Shown: piece by piece, positions 30,039 to 41,223 of the stretch
How the letters are laid out: every line of letters begins with the position of its first letter
Numbering within the stretch: the first letter of the stretch is position 1
Translations under genes and position numbers: made by a program
DNA from: Hyposmocoma kahamanoa
Lineage: Eukaryota; Arthropoda; Insecta; Lepidoptera; Cosmopterigidae
Direction: 5' to 3'
Length of the DNA: 64,000 nt
Assembly (NCBI RefSeq): GCF_003589595.1
Contig: NW_020653409.1
Coordinates: 3,813,586-3,877,585, forward strand
Notes under the pieces: model-generated
Database searches by the model: none
What the model saw: only the letters and a program-made list of their open reading frames with translations
Told to the model about the DNA's origin: nothing

Positions 30039-30765
30039 AGAAGAAGAATAGTAATAGTTTCTTTATGAAAAATAGTGACATTTTTATTAACATTAATAAG
30101 TGGAATAAAAATAAAGTAGTTGTTCTTGATATCCGTCTTCACAAATTCATTTAAGGGGCAATAATGTATACGCTTCTATCTACGCATGTAATAAGATTCC
30201 GGTTGATTTTCAAACTTTGTCATTTACGAGGTTTAAAATTATAGCAAAAGAAAAACTTTATACTAAAGATTAATATACAATTTTTGCGTAGGTACTTGGA
30301 TGACAAAAATGCATGGTAGTAGTGATCCGTTTAACTCTTTCAGGCTGCTTCTGTATGTACATTTAAATTACTATATTTAGACGGTCTCCGTGGTCGAGTG
30401 GCTTGCACACTGGTTTTCATGGTGTTGTCATCTCTGAGGTCCCTGGTTTGATCCCCGGCCGGGTCAGTGTAGAAAATTAACTTTTCTATATTGTCTCGGG
30501 TCTGGTCTCGTGTTTGTGGTACTGTTGTTGTTTCCGATTTCCATAACACAAATGCTTTAGTTACTTACTTTGGGATCAGAGCGATATATGTGATGTTGTC
30601 TAATATATATAAGTCATAAGTTATATTAATTTTAAAGAGCAACCCCTACAGTTTTTTGATCATTCTTCTCAGGTGAATCTGCCTTACGAAAAAGCGCAAA
30701 GTGACGATTTCAATTGTAATTTTCTCCTTACCTATGAAATAAACACATTTTAGATTTTTTAATTT
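30039..30765 (+). pseudogene. LINE remnant, same family as 46178, split by a SINE
   Basis: Bases 30039-30330 align closely with 46372-46640, and 30655-30765 with 46745-46855. The SINE at 30380-30604 lies between. Frameshifts are present. Confidence 0.75.
30380..30604 (+). mobile_element. tRNA-derived SINE, family S2, full length
   Basis: GTGGTCGAGTGGCTTGCACA and GGTTTGATCCCCGGCC are the tRNA-like promoter boxes; the tail ends GTGATGTTGTCTAAT. Inserted in an older LINE remnant. Confidence 0.82.
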
Positions 30766-31493
30766 TGATATTTTTTATTCTAGTTGAGTGTAGTTATTAG
30801 ATACGACATCACGATAGGAGCATAAGGACATGACGTGACGATAGGAGCATAGGGACATATTAGTCCTCGTGTTCCTACTAGTAGTAGCACCCAGTAGGAG
30901 CATGAGGAAACGGCCACAAAAACCCGCCATTTGCCTAATGGCAATAATGCCAAAACTTGATTATTCAATTGTAAAATTCTTCTAGCGCGAATGTGTTGAG
31001 AACAGTGGAAAAAGAAAAATTAAAAATAAGCAAGACTGCTGCTCTTCATAAGGGATTGATATTCCACGCTAGTACCTACATGATATCGTTGTATTTCGCC
31101 TAATATTTTACATAAGTACATTCGCGACACGTTCAAATATGCTTTTTAGAGTATACCTACGAGTACTGCATACAGTTTTATATATCACTCTACTTGTACT
31201 TTACGCCCGTGAAAAACATCAATCTCATGTAGAGTCAATAGTCTGGCGGTCCTTGTCCTTTGACTCTACATTCAATTAAGTATCTAATCTATAGACAAAC
31301 CTTTATTTACAAATAATGTTTTGTGCATCTGCAGCTGTCGACTGAAAAGTGCTGCTTCGAAGAAAGGATGCACAGTCGTGATTTTTCGACTTTGACGAGG
31401 GAGTACTTCCGTGCTTCCAAATTAAGTACCTATTGTACTTTGGTATCAAAAATTTCGTGCTTATGTTTTATCCGTATAATAAAGTGAGTAAAA

Positions 31494-31640
31494 CTGCCTC
31501 AGTGGCCGAACGGTTACCACGCAGAGGTCTCGGGATCGATTCCTCTCGATCTATTTCTCTCGTAAGTTTGGGTGTAATTTGTGGTTGTCTATCTGTGTGT
31601 CCATGGCACCCGCGATGCAGGGTTTCCCTAGTGCGGGGCT
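31494..31640 (+). mobile_element. tRNA-derived SINE, family S1, internally deleted
   Basis: Head CTCAGTGGCCGAACGGTTAC and body GTTTGGGTGTAATTTGTGG present; about 45 bp between them missing compared with 18751. Confidence 0.78.
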
Positions 31641-31795
31641 TACAAAAAAAAGAGGAACCTACTTGTGTTACTTATAAATCATCTTAAAGGGATTTTCACC
31701 CTCCTCGTACATACTATTCGGTGTGTCATTGATAACCATGAAAAGAGGAACGAATTTTCATGATTATCAATGCCCTCTTACAGCAATTGGTCACT

Positions 31796-32023
31796 ACGAG
31801 TAGCTCCTTTTGAAAGAGTTCGTACTGCCACCTTACCCATTTCAGCCGCCAAGCAGTAATGTAAGCATTACTGCATTCTGGTTTGGAAGGGTAAGAGTGG
31901 TGAAATTACAGGCACGTGGGACTTGTCAACTTATGTCTCAGGGTGACGAGCGCAGTGGCAGTGCCCCTAAGATCTTTGCGATTTAAAGCTCTGAGTGACA
32001 CAGTAACTGTTACGAATAGGCGT
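31796..32023 (+). repeat. family R copy downstream of Dic
   Basis: From GTAGCTCCTTTTGAAAGAGT through GGGACTTGTCAACTTATGTC to the post-core region. Confidence 0.75.
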
Positions 32024-32179
32024 GTCTTTATTTAATTGTGGGAATACTTGTTTTCGGCAGGGTTACATTTTGCTCATTGCAAATTGTAAAATAACAACAA
32101 AAATAACATTCGTAATAAATAAAAAAAAGTATAAAAATTATCAAAATATAAAACAAATTGTTGTTATTATTTTTGACTT

Positions 32180-32428
32180 TTATTTAACTGGAGTTCGTAC
32201 AATCACACCAAAGTATTTTGTTAATTGTTCAAAGAATACAAATGTTAGAACGGTTTGTGGTATCATTCTTATTAAAGATGGCATAAATCCTTTAAAGAAA
32301 GCCAAAGGACCTTCGCTTGCAGTTTTGGCTACTAGTGTAGCAATCCCAGTAGGTTCCCCTGGCTTCGCATTCATTGTCCTAGTTTTTACCACGTCTATAG
32401 GAAGAGTTAATGCTGTAGCTACAACAGC
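32180..32428 (-). CDS. Dic: Dic last exon, third carrier signature
   Basis: The acceptor TGTTACAG joins ALTLPIDVVKTRTMNAKPGE, then GPLAFFKGFMPSLIRMIP and TFVFFEQLTKYFG before TAA at 32182-32180. An AATAAA overlaps the stop codon (32184-32179) and another lies about 150 bp downstream. Confidence 0.94.
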   Translation of the reverse strand, partial: AVVATALTLPIDVVKTRTMNAKPGEPTGIATLVAKTASEGPLAFFKGFMPSLIRMIPQTVLTFVFFEQLTKYFGVIVRTPVK

Positions 32429-35400
32429 CTGTAACAAAATAGCCTTTTGAAATGCTTTTGAGCTTTAAAGTTGTTACGTAATATGTTGCTGCTTGAACTA
32501 TGGCTTATATACAAAGATCGTAACATTAAAGTTCGCCTCTCATTTCTCATCTTCGTCGATCTCATCTCATCACATCGACCCATCGTCGATCGTCAAGTGG
32601 ACATTATTGTGCCTGCATAGTGGACTTGCTAAGATCTTGTTTTTTTTTCGATACCTCCTTTTGCGTTTAATCTTGGCATGCGTCAGCGCTCGGAAGAGCG
32701 CACTGTTACTTTTGGTACTTTTTTGAGGATCTCGACCACTTTGTTGTACCTACCTACGTTGAGGTCCACCTTTGTTAACACTTCCATCAAAAGCTTTTTA
32801 AATTTGTGCTTGTTAGTCACCCAGGTTACATTTTCTCCACCATCCCAAATCACCACTTTATCTTAGAGCGTTTGTGCGCTATATCCGGTTCGTATCCGTA
32901 ATCCGAGAAATGACGCTCCGAAATGCCACAGGGATCATTTTATCTTTAGATGTACAAACGAATCGGACTTAGTGCACAAGCGCCATCCGAAGTGGGTCCG
33001 AATTTTCTATATTTGTATAGTCTCGGATTTGGAATGAATACGAATCGGTTACAGTGCGTAAATGCGCTTACAGCACCTTTAATGTTTAGTTTTAGCTATT
33101 TTAGCGTCGATACTCACTGCGGTTATACTGCTCAAGATATGGGTTACTACATTGTCCCCAAAATAGCCCGTGCTAAGCATCAGTTTTTTACATTGAGCGT
33201 AGAAAGTGATTTGTCCTATGTTCATGGGAGCTGAGCGCATTGCGTTTACTGCCGTTCCTGTCCACAAAGTCGTAACACCCTCCTTCGATGCGACTGAGTA
33301 CAGACCATGGAAAGCGTGTCTATAACTAAAGAGATTTGTTTTTTTAGCTTTTCAGCGCAACGCGCAATATACTGTACGTAGGTAGCTCGATTACCGCTGA
33401 TATTTAGGTAATTGTTCTCCCAGAAGGAGTAGAGTTCATTTAAAATTACTTACAGGGTTAGTGGTCGGAAGGGTTCAGTGAGTACGAGAAAATCCGGAAA
33501 TCTTGGAATACTGCTCCGCATCACGTGGGACAGAGGCGGCTAGTCCAAGTATCGGGATGGGCACATGGCTCTCAAGTAAAAGTTGTCAAGGACCTTGGTC
33601 AGGTTGTATTTCGTGTTGACCTTAATTCATTACCACCTGTGATTTTCGATGGCGTTCGTATTCCGTATTTGGACACAGTCAGGAATTTGGGGGTAATTTA
33701 TATACATGGAAGGTTAGAGGGTGTTTGGTGTAATTTTTCACTTTTCACTTATTACTTAATAGGCAGAAAAGCGAGTGAGTAAAGTAAAAATAAATTTAGG
33801 ATCTATATGTATATTCGGTCGGCAGACTGCGGAAACATAAAAGAATTCATGTTGCTCTGGCCTGGTAAATTTACTAATTACCGTTTCATAGTCTTTTCGT
33901 TATCAATGTCGTATCCATTCAAAGAATTTTGCACAAAAGTGACAATCAGAAGGGGCTATGGCTGAAGTGGCTGTTTCTGCCGCCAAGCAGTACCTAACTG
34001 ATAACCAGAGATACAGCAGGCGAGCTATGATATATGTTGATTTGTATCCGTTTCAGCTTTTTGTAATCATCAATTTGTTTTGTTTTGCTCTGTATATAGT
34101 CTTAATAAGCTTTATAATATAAAAGTAACGGGACTTACTCGCGTAGTATTTTAGTCGGAAGCGGTCCTAATGAAGCGATCGTACCTAATGAAGCGGTCTT
34201 AATAGGCTGATTAAACGTTTCTATCTTTCTTTCTTTCTAATGTACCTACGTTCCGGTTTTGAAAGATAAGGGTGCGGTGCAATTACCGGTACATGGGCTT
34301 GTTAACAGGGTAACGGGCGCGGTGGCAGTGCCCCTCAGATCTTTGTTTTTAAAGCTCTGAGTGGCACTGCAACTGCTATGGACAGGTGCACGACTTGTTC
34401 GTCCCATCACTTCGTATTATTAAGAATACAATGGATAATGTAAATTGATAAGGTATTATGGAATTTTTCGGACGTACGCTCTTCTCTGTTCCTTAGGAAG
34501 TTTTATATCATTTTGCATTCGTACGTTTATGAGATCCGCTGGGTTGCCCACAATTGAACCAGCGACTCCAGCTACACCTGCCATTCCTAATGACTGTAGT
34601 AACGTGACATTGGGCTGAAAGGGAAATTTATTGTTCGGTTAAAAGAAAAATGATCGGGCCAAGGATACCAGAAGAATAGGCTATTTATTGTTTACGGAAA
34701 TACTTAGAGCATAAAGGACGCGACAAGTACAGTGGCGTAGTGTGGGGGGTGCAGAGGGGACCATGGCCCTGGGCGGCACAGCAGTGGGGGCCATCGCGGC
34801 CGACAGTCAAAATTATTTTTATTACAGAAATTTAGAAAATAAATGCCATTATTTGAGAAAACGATATCCTGAATAACACAAAGGTGGCGACGGCAGGCGA
34901 ACATGAAAACACAATCGAGTCGAGACTGCCCGAACCAATTACTATTATAATAGTGAAAATAGAGGGGGCAGAAATCTTATTTGCTCTAAGCGGAAATATT
35001 ACTTTTTGTACACTCTGCAAAATGTCAAGTTTTGAAATATGTGATATTGTTTTTTTTTTAAGTTGGTTTACGTAACATAAAACCTGTAACTAAAGATGAT
35101 CGTCTCCTCCTGTTTAAGAGATCATGTTTTTAAGAAAGTAAAGATTATTATCTGCATGTAGTGGAACTATATATACAAATGACGTACGCTAATTACCTAC
35201 AATTTGTAGAACTAGCTGGACATGTCGTACGTAGGTACTATGCTAATTATCTAACAAGGCGGAACAAAGAATACTGTATTTCAGGAACCAGTGCTTCGAT
35301 ATTTCCATTAGCGGCGTGGAGATTCCGAAATACTCTTGTCACCGTTTCGTTTTGGCAGACAATGAGCTTAACCCTTTTACCGCCGTGGACGCTTTAAAGT

Positions 35401-38327
35401 GTCTTATATTCTTGGCTGGTACGCCAATGACGTCTTAAAGTGTCAACAAAGAAAAAAAAGTGTCAAAAAACCCTTACGGCGCGTTCCCATTACGTCGTAA
35501 CGTTTTATTTATCGTTGAACGACTGTCGCGTCTAGCCTGTTCGCATATCATGACTATCTGTTGTGACTATGTCGTAGACGTTTATTTTATCGTTGACCGA
35601 CAGTCTGTCGTCGTAACGTCAAGAAAGTCGTGAACGACAATTAATCGTGTTGTACCTATGCGAACAACTTCATTTAAATATACAAGCCATGACACTTTAA
35701 ACTGCACGACTACTGTCGTCATCACATAATGGGAACGCGCTCTTAATGCGACATGTCTGTTTAGTGAAAAGTGGTCCCTTTTTGAGACTTGAAGTAGGTA
35801 AAGACTTACACCGGAAGCAAGCTGCGTTTTCATGTACTCGTACACACCAAACCTTGCAGTTGAGTATGTCAATTGACGTAAGACTGACGCCGATAAGCCA
35901 TTGTAGAGGCCCAAAGAACCTGTGAATAGGTTTGAAGATAAATCATGACAGTTGTATTTTTTTTTATAATATCTAGTGAAGGGACGAACAATCCGTGCGC
36001 CTGATGGTAAGCTAAACGCCTGTACATAACAATTGCAGTGCCACTTATAGCTTTACATCGCAAAGATATTGGGGACATTGTCACTGCGTCGGCCATCCTG
36101 AAACATAAGTTGACAAGTCCCATGTGCCTGTAATTTCACCAGCACCCTCACCTTTCAAAACCGGAACGCAGTAATGTTGACATTACTACTTGGCGGCAGA
36201 AATAGGTAGGTAAGGGGGCAGTACTTCCCTAGACGTCTTTCACAAGGAGATCTTCTGCTATAAAAAGTCTATGAAATAGACTACTTGGTACTTGGTGCAA
36301 CGGGCAGGTATCCGCAACTCGACGACAAGGCGCCTATTTTGCGTGTGGATGAAATAGACTAAAGAAAATACCTTAGAAGACGAAAAATATGCCAATTGTG
36401 TTCTCAGTATTTTGACGTAATCCCACATCTCATCTATGTAGGTACTTAAACTGACAGATACCATGTAATTTGTCCTCTTTTAATAAATCGTGATAGGGCT
36501 CACCCTTGTGAAATTACAGGCACATGGGACTTGTCAACTTACGCCTCAGGGCGACTGGCACAGTGGCAGTGCCCCTAAGACGATTGAAAGCTTTGCGCAG
36601 CACTGCAACTATTATAGATAAGCGTGTCGCTTACCACCAGGCGCACGGCTTGTTCGTCCCGTCAGTTGGCATTATAAAAGAAAATGCGAAGCGATTGTGA
36701 AGTTGGAACGGAATTATTGACCGGTTATTAACGGTCACTAATTCCCTTACCGTTGAGCCATTGTAAAAATCCTGGAATTACATTAGTTATAATGAAACTA
36801 GAATCACGTCGTACCCCATTGATAAATTGCTACACAAGGCTTTTGCAAGAATTACCTCATTCTTGCAAAAGCTTTGTGTAGCAATTATGTGACATTTTCT
36901 TGTCTCTTGTAAAAAAAAAAACACCAAAAACATTGGTAATCCCAATGAAAAGCACGTTTATGTATTTCCTTCTCTTCACCTTCTTTGGCAACTACCTCCT
37001 TAGCAACGTCTAAGGTAGAGACACGTTTATCCTTTCTCGTCTGCATGTGCACCTTGATCAGGTCCAGAGGATGGGTAAACATCGACGCTCCGGCGCCCGC
37101 GAGTCCTCCGAAGTACCAATCAGGTTTTCTTTCTATCTTGTAACCACTGTAGGATACAAAACATTGAACGAACAAGCTTCTAAAGCTTTATTAAGTAGGT
37201 ATATTTTACAATATGCACTTCCTTATAAGGGCGCCTTCGAATTAGACGTTTGAAGAAACGCTGCAGTGGTGTGTCTGTGGCGCTGTAACCGCGCCGCTAC
37301 CAGTGATGGGCAAGCACACGGGTTATAACCCGGGCGATTTGTTAATAAGGTTAATAAGGTGAAAGGTTTAAATCGGGTTAAACCCATTTGCAAATAAATA
37401 TTTGTTGTTAATCGAGTTTTGTTCAAATTTAATGATGTTATTATAAAATGTATTACAAATCCTTAGTAGTGAGAATCCACAGGATTGGAAGGTATTGGGT
37501 GGAGGTTTCCCCTTTTTCGTCTAAAAAAGATTTTTTACATCGCAATTTGTAATAAGTATGGAATTATACCAAATTCCCTGCTTGCCGTTTCTGACCTTGA
37601 TTTTATCGGCGATTACGGTAAAAACCCGGTCAAACCCGGACGGGTTGATTGGGTGTTAACCCACTGCTCATCTCTGGCTACTACTAATTTTCATACAATA
37701 TTTAGAAGCACAGCCGTAGCGCCACACCCGCGCCACGCGCGCGCCTCTTTTGCAGATATTGATATTGTATTGATAATATCTAGGTATTGTATGAAAATTA
37801 AAAAACGCCATAGGCACGCCACAGACGCGCCATAGACGCTCCACAAAAGATCCACAATCGCGCCACAAACGCGCCATCGCTCCACAAAAGCTACACAAAC
37901 GTGCCACAAACGCGCCACAAACGCACCACAAACGCGCCACAAAAGCGCCACAAACGCGCCACAAAAGCGCCACAGACGCGCCACTGGAGTGCTTCTACAA
38001 GCATCTAATTTGAAGGCGCCTTTAAAAAAATTATTGTATTGTTATTGAAAAAAAGTCGCGAAACGGAGTACATCACTAATCACTAGTTAATTATTTTTTA
38101 TGGCTCTCTCAACTATTTCGTTTTAATGTCAAACTTTCGTTAATTCGTTATTTCTAAACATTCGGATATATGTACACACGCCAGCACATCAAGCTACACA
38201 TTGACGTATCTTGTTCCATTGCAATGGAGGTGATATTCGAACAAAAATGTGTAGTCTGACGTGCCGTGTCCGTACCTACATGAATTGTATTTAATTCCAC
38301 TTACGTTTGCTCGTTGTTGTTATCCAT
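32180..38327 (-). CDS. Dic: mitochondrial dicarboxylate carrier (SLC25A10 family), complete
   Basis: The exons are 38327-38305, 37146-36980, 35919-35810, 34614-34478, 33325-33118 and 32428-32180, minus strand. They join in phase to 297 codons plus TAA, against about 287 aa for the family. The product is an inner-membrane carrier exchanging malate or succinate for phosphate or sulfur oxyanions. Three repeats carry the carrier signature: P34-L-D-L-I-K39, P125-A-D-L-I-N130 (the Asn is usual in this family) and P225-I-D-V-V-K230. Segments such as LYNGLSASVLRQLTYSTARF, GNPADLINVRMQND and KTRTMNAKPGE point to Dic rather than the oxoglutarate carrier. The start is the only ATG whose short exon splices in phase to the GYKIERKP exon. 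Introns hold SINEs, MITEs and LINE scraps, but no exon is broken. Confidence 0.93.
33118..33325 (-). CDS. Dic: Dic exon 5
   Basis: It is bounded by CTCTTTAG and ACCGCA|GTGAGT. The translation includes YRHAFHGLYSVASKEG, NAMRSAPMNIGQITFYAQCK and STGYFGDNVVTHILSS, covering helices 4 and 5. Confidence 0.92.
33565..33735 (+). pseudogene. LINE reverse transcriptase scrap in Dic intron
   Basis: The translation VDLNSLPPVIFDGVRIPYLD then TVRNLGVIYIHGRL matches the region just after the polymerase core in Jockey/CR1 elements. Confidence 0.6.
34250..34425 (+). repeat. family R copy in Dic intron
   Basis: From CGTTCCGGTTTTGAAAG to GACTTGTTCGTCCCATCACT; 53 bp from the Dic exon ending at 34478. Confidence 0.72.
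34478..34614 (-). CDS. Dic: Dic exon 4, second carrier signature
   Basis: It is bounded by CTTTCAG and AGAGC|GTACGT. The translation includes LGMAGVAGVAGSIVGNPADL then INVRMQNDIKLPKEQRRA, helix 3 and the second matrix loop. Confidence 0.93.
35474..35746. mobile_element. MITE family C, 273 bp
   Basis: Ends GGCGCGTTCCCATTACGTCG and ATAATGGGAACGCGCTC; lies 63 bp from Dic exon 3. Confidence 0.78.
35810..35919 (-). CDS. Dic: Dic exon 3
   Basis: It is bounded by TTCACAG and TCCGGT|GTAAGT. The translation is GLYNGLSASVLRQLTYSTAR followed by FGVYEYMKTQLASG, helix 2 of the carrier. An alternative donor two bases upstream would break the frame. Confidence 0.93.
35955..36261 (-). repeat. family R copy, full length, in Dic intron
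   Basis: Reverse orientation, from the A/T-rich 3' end at 35955 to GAGATCTTCTGCTAT at 36261; just upstream of Dic exon 3. Confidence 0.8.
36496..36682 (+). repeat. family R copy in Dic intron
   Basis: From CTCACCCTTGTGAAATTAC to TTCGTCCCGTCAGTTGGC; opposite in orientation to the copy at 35955. Confidence 0.75.
36980..37146 (-). CDS. Dic: Dic exon 2, first carrier helix and signature
   Basis: The acceptor TCCTACAG is above 37146 and the donor GAAG|GTGAAG below 36980. The translation has PDWYFGGLAGAG then FTHPLDLIKVHMQTR. The open frame extends upstream without an ATG, so splicing from another exon is required. Confidence 0.92.
37297..37683. mobile_element. inverted-repeat element nested in family G
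   Basis: CAGTGATGGGCAAGC..GGGTTATAACCCGG and GGGTGTTAACCCACTGCTCA..CTCTGGCTA ends; related sequence occurs at 27095-27230. Confidence 0.6.
37803..37984 (+). repeat. GCGCCACAAAC minisatellite
   Basis: About 15 imperfect units of roughly 11 bp. On the minus strand it happens to encode a Trp/Arg/Cys-rich frame, not a gene. Confidence 0.85.
38170..38274 (+). mobile_element. hairpin element, family Q, beside Dic exon 1
   Basis: TACACACGCCAGCACATCAA pairs with GTCTGACGTGCCGTGT; the same element is at 2628-2731 in reverse. It ends about 30 bp inside Dic intron 1. Confidence 0.65.
38305..38327 (-). CDS. Dic: Dic first coding exon (23 nt)
   Basis: It reads MDNNNEQ plus two bases, then a strong GTAAGT donor. 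The two leftover bases join one base of the next exon to give Thr, then GYKIERKPDWYFGG. Too short for ordinary ORF detection; found by looking for an ATG and donor of the required phase. Confidence 0.75.
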
Positions 38328-41148
38328 TATGATTAATACAACTGTACGGACTGAATTGGTTTAGTAAACTAATTTAAACCACTCTTTACCTTATACCGTG
38401 TCATTGCACATCTCAAGTAACTAAATTATGGACCATGACTTTCTATTGGATCCGTTATTTATTTAATTGGATACGTAATGGGCAATCATTCATTTTCAAT
38501 TTCATCTCTGGCCATTGTTGATGTTTTCAGTGAACCATTCCGATTATTGATTTACACATACAACAATCGGTTTTTATTGGAATATTCTCGACTTTTGTTT
38601 AGCTTTCTATGCGTATCCGGGTTCCGGAATTTATTTCAGATGTTTTAATGTTGATTTTGTCTGTTGTCAGTCTGTTCTGAAATGAACCATCATCTCACTT
38701 CACTCGTAGAGGGTCCAGTGCTCCTAGTCCCCGTGTTTTCTCGGTTATCCACAGGTTATTATAACTCTTACAACACGTTTTTAAAGTAATTTATACTTTC
38801 AATTTTATAAAATTGGGGACAAAGGATAATGATTTTGGTATAGTTACTACAAAACAATGAATAAAATATTCGATTCCGTTATTTTGTATTCATTGTAGTT
38901 GTAGACATATGTTACTGACAGTGACAAATAACTGAAACATTTGTCAGTAAGGAATGACTTTTCGGGTTGATACAACGATAGGTATCTATAAATTAAGTCT
39001 TTGAGTCTTAGAGGATGGAAAAAAAATAAAAGAATTTGAGTTGATAATTTATATTATGATATTTTTTTGGTTCCTTCGTTCGCAATGTTGCCCGCAAAGA
39101 GCTTGTTTACCTATCAATCATGGGCTGCTCGCTGCAGATGACCAATGATCGGAAAAAGGTGTTCCACATAAAATATAGATACAGTTACAAGGAGCGACAC
39201 ACAGTTGTTAAAGCAACCAAATATTAATTATAATTAATTACTATTTGGTTCCGGAAATCCGGAATTCGAAACATATTACTGTTTCGAATGGTTTGTCTTA
39301 CATCGTAGGACAAAACTACTAACCTAGGAAGTCGAAGTTGGATTTTAAAGTAATTCTAATGTAGCCATATAAAAAATGCAGTAGATAACTGTCCTTTTAC
39401 CAAAACAAGGAATAAAAATGGTCACTCTCCACCCCTTCCTAGCTATAGATACCGCATATGGACGGTCATATTGACGTAACGGCGACATTTGCTAGTACAA
39501 CTTAAGAAAAAAAATATAAAATTTAATTTACGAGGGGAATTTTAGGACATTTTAGTTTGCATGAGGATTGTTGTGATCGCGCTGTAAAAATATTTTATTT
39601 AAATTCAAAAACACAATATTAAAGATGTTCATAAATTCGAACCACTAGCAAAAATGTCGTATTTTTAAAGGAAAGTGTTCACGCTAGATTATTGTAACAC
39701 TTTTTATAAATAACAAGAATAAAAAGTGCCATTTTTTTTTAAATTTTTACCCATTTGGGTAGGCAAAGGTTTTACCATGCAGCCTCTTCATAAAAATGTT
39801 ATCTTTCATTGATGAAAAAGTGACATTTTTGACGGCCTTACCCGTGCACGGCTGTTTATGTTTTTATATACAATAAAGGGAGGAGTTTCTTTCATCCGGA
39901 AATCCAGAATTAGAAAAAGTAATTAATTACATTTAGTGGTTTTAACAACTCCATGTCGCTCCTTGTAGCTATATCTACACTTGGATCTATATATGTGGAA
40001 CACCTTTTTCCGACTATTGATAATGAAAAATAAAAAAATGAAAATAGCGGTTACAACGATAATATTCGTTAAAAAGTAATAATAATGCAGATATTCATCT
40101 TTTATAAATGTATATTTATGAACCTATGGCTACTCTACTTTACTACCTCGATTAAACTTTGGAAAAACATTTTTAGTTGAAAAATCAATAATAGTAAAAT
40201 TCCTACTAAAAATGCAACTGAGTATTCAATTCAGTATTTCAAAATACCTATAAACAGTGGGTTAATATGAGTAGATATTTGCCCATCTTTAGGGTTAAAC
40301 GCAGATTAATAGCATGCTGAGTTGTTTGCGCATGAAAGTTTTATTTGTGGTGATTAAGTGTTGCCCCAGCGACCGCCCAAAGCGAAGGTTGTATTTTGAC
40401 CATCGTTCAGTCCATGTGAAGCCGTCAGGGTGGAACCAGTGTACCATTACTCGGCTATTTAACCCTGTCACATGTTTGCAAGTTGAAGATTTTGAAATAT
40501 TGTAAAACAAAAGCGGGGTAACTATAGTAGAGATGCCATCGGAGTTCTTATCTGTTAAATTTATGAATTGATTGTGCACGTGTCGAAATGTTGTACAGAA
40601 AAGCAAATAGTGTAACACGAAATATAATTTTCGGATGGCATCTGCTACTTTTAGGATAGTAATTAGGAGTATTAATTACGCGTTTTTTTCTTGCTACACA
40701 TGAAATGGGTCATGTCGTGTCACGGAAGGCACCTGGACTAATAAAATAAGACCTAAGGTCTTATTTTCTTAGTACAGGCGCCTTTCACGTTCTGTTATTG
40801 TTGTGATTGTATATTTTTAGTGGTTTTCACACGGATTTAGGAAATATATATGTATCTGATTTTAAGTCTATAGAGAATACTGACAAATTGAAAAGAATAA
40901 GTTTAAGTCAGCGCCCTGTATAGAGCGTAATAAAAATTAGATCTCATTTTTATCGTAAGTTCTAAATTCCTGGATTAATGAGTAGGATTTTACTATTATT
41001 ATATCTGCCAGGGTGAAACAAATTATAGTAAGAAAAACAGTTGAAGATTTTTGGCTCCTAAAACAATTGCGTGTTAAACAAGTGTTCATTGTTGTGGACA
41101 GTGTGTAAGTGAAAAAGTGGTAATCGGGACTGAGTAAACGGCCATGCC
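38328..41148. other. divergent intergenic region of Dic and kinesin
   Basis: It must hold the promoters and 5' UTRs of both genes. Apart from element M (39140-40017) and AT-rich DNA I see no recognisable motif; no TATA box or initiator can be assigned with confidence. Confidence 0.5.
39140..40017. mobile_element. inverted-repeat element M between Dic and kinesin
   Basis: The left end GGAAAAAGGTGTTCCACAT..ACAAGGAGCGACA and right end TGTCGCTCCTTGT..GTGGAACACCTTTTTCC are inverted over about 120 bp. Confidence 0.75.
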
Positions 41149-41223
41149 ATGACCCAGAGCAACTTTATCAACCCTGATAAGCACCATGGCGCTGCGCGCA
41201 CTGTCACCGAGGAAAAATTGATG
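41149..41223 (+). CDS. KIF19: KIF19-like kinesin first coding exon
   Basis: The 25 codons run from ATG at 41149 to a GTAAAT donor, beginning MTQSNFINPDKHHG and ending EEKLM. Another ATG five bases upstream hits a stop at its third codon. The ending joined to VAVRVRP restores the kinesin beta-1 strand. Confidence 0.75.

Larger units (their letters stand above)
37228..38022. mobile_element. MITE family G, large copy with nested MITE and minisatellite
   Basis: Ends GGGCGCCTTCGAATTAGACG and GCATCTAATTTGAAGGCGCC are inverted. It contains another inverted-repeat element (37297-37683) and a GCGCCACAAAC array. It lies in Dic intron 1. Confidence 0.72.

Noticed and set aside
30780..30968. Upstream stc exon candidate on the minus strand
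   Set aside because: The few cysteines come from a short repeated CGATAGGAGCAT word, not from NF-X1 finger spacing.
32022..32450. 142-codon plus-strand open frame
   Set aside because: It is the antisense of the last Dic exon; the minus strand gives the clear carrier signature.
34728..34800. GC-rich GTGGCGTAGTGTGGGGGGTG block as a gene
   Set aside because: It resembles the end of a DNA transposon, but no matching inverted end was found, so neither a gene nor a complete element is called.
37668..37984. Overlapping minus-strand frames rich in Trp, Arg and Cys
   Set aside because: Produced by the 11-bp minisatellite, which is open in several frames; not protein coding.
37803..37984. CRISPR-like array
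   Set aside because: Units are about 11 bp with no spacers, inside a eukaryotic MITE.
40295..40618. 107-codon minus-strand frame between Dic and the kinesin
   Set aside because: No family match; it lies in AT-rich intergenic DNA and has no splice or codon-usage support.
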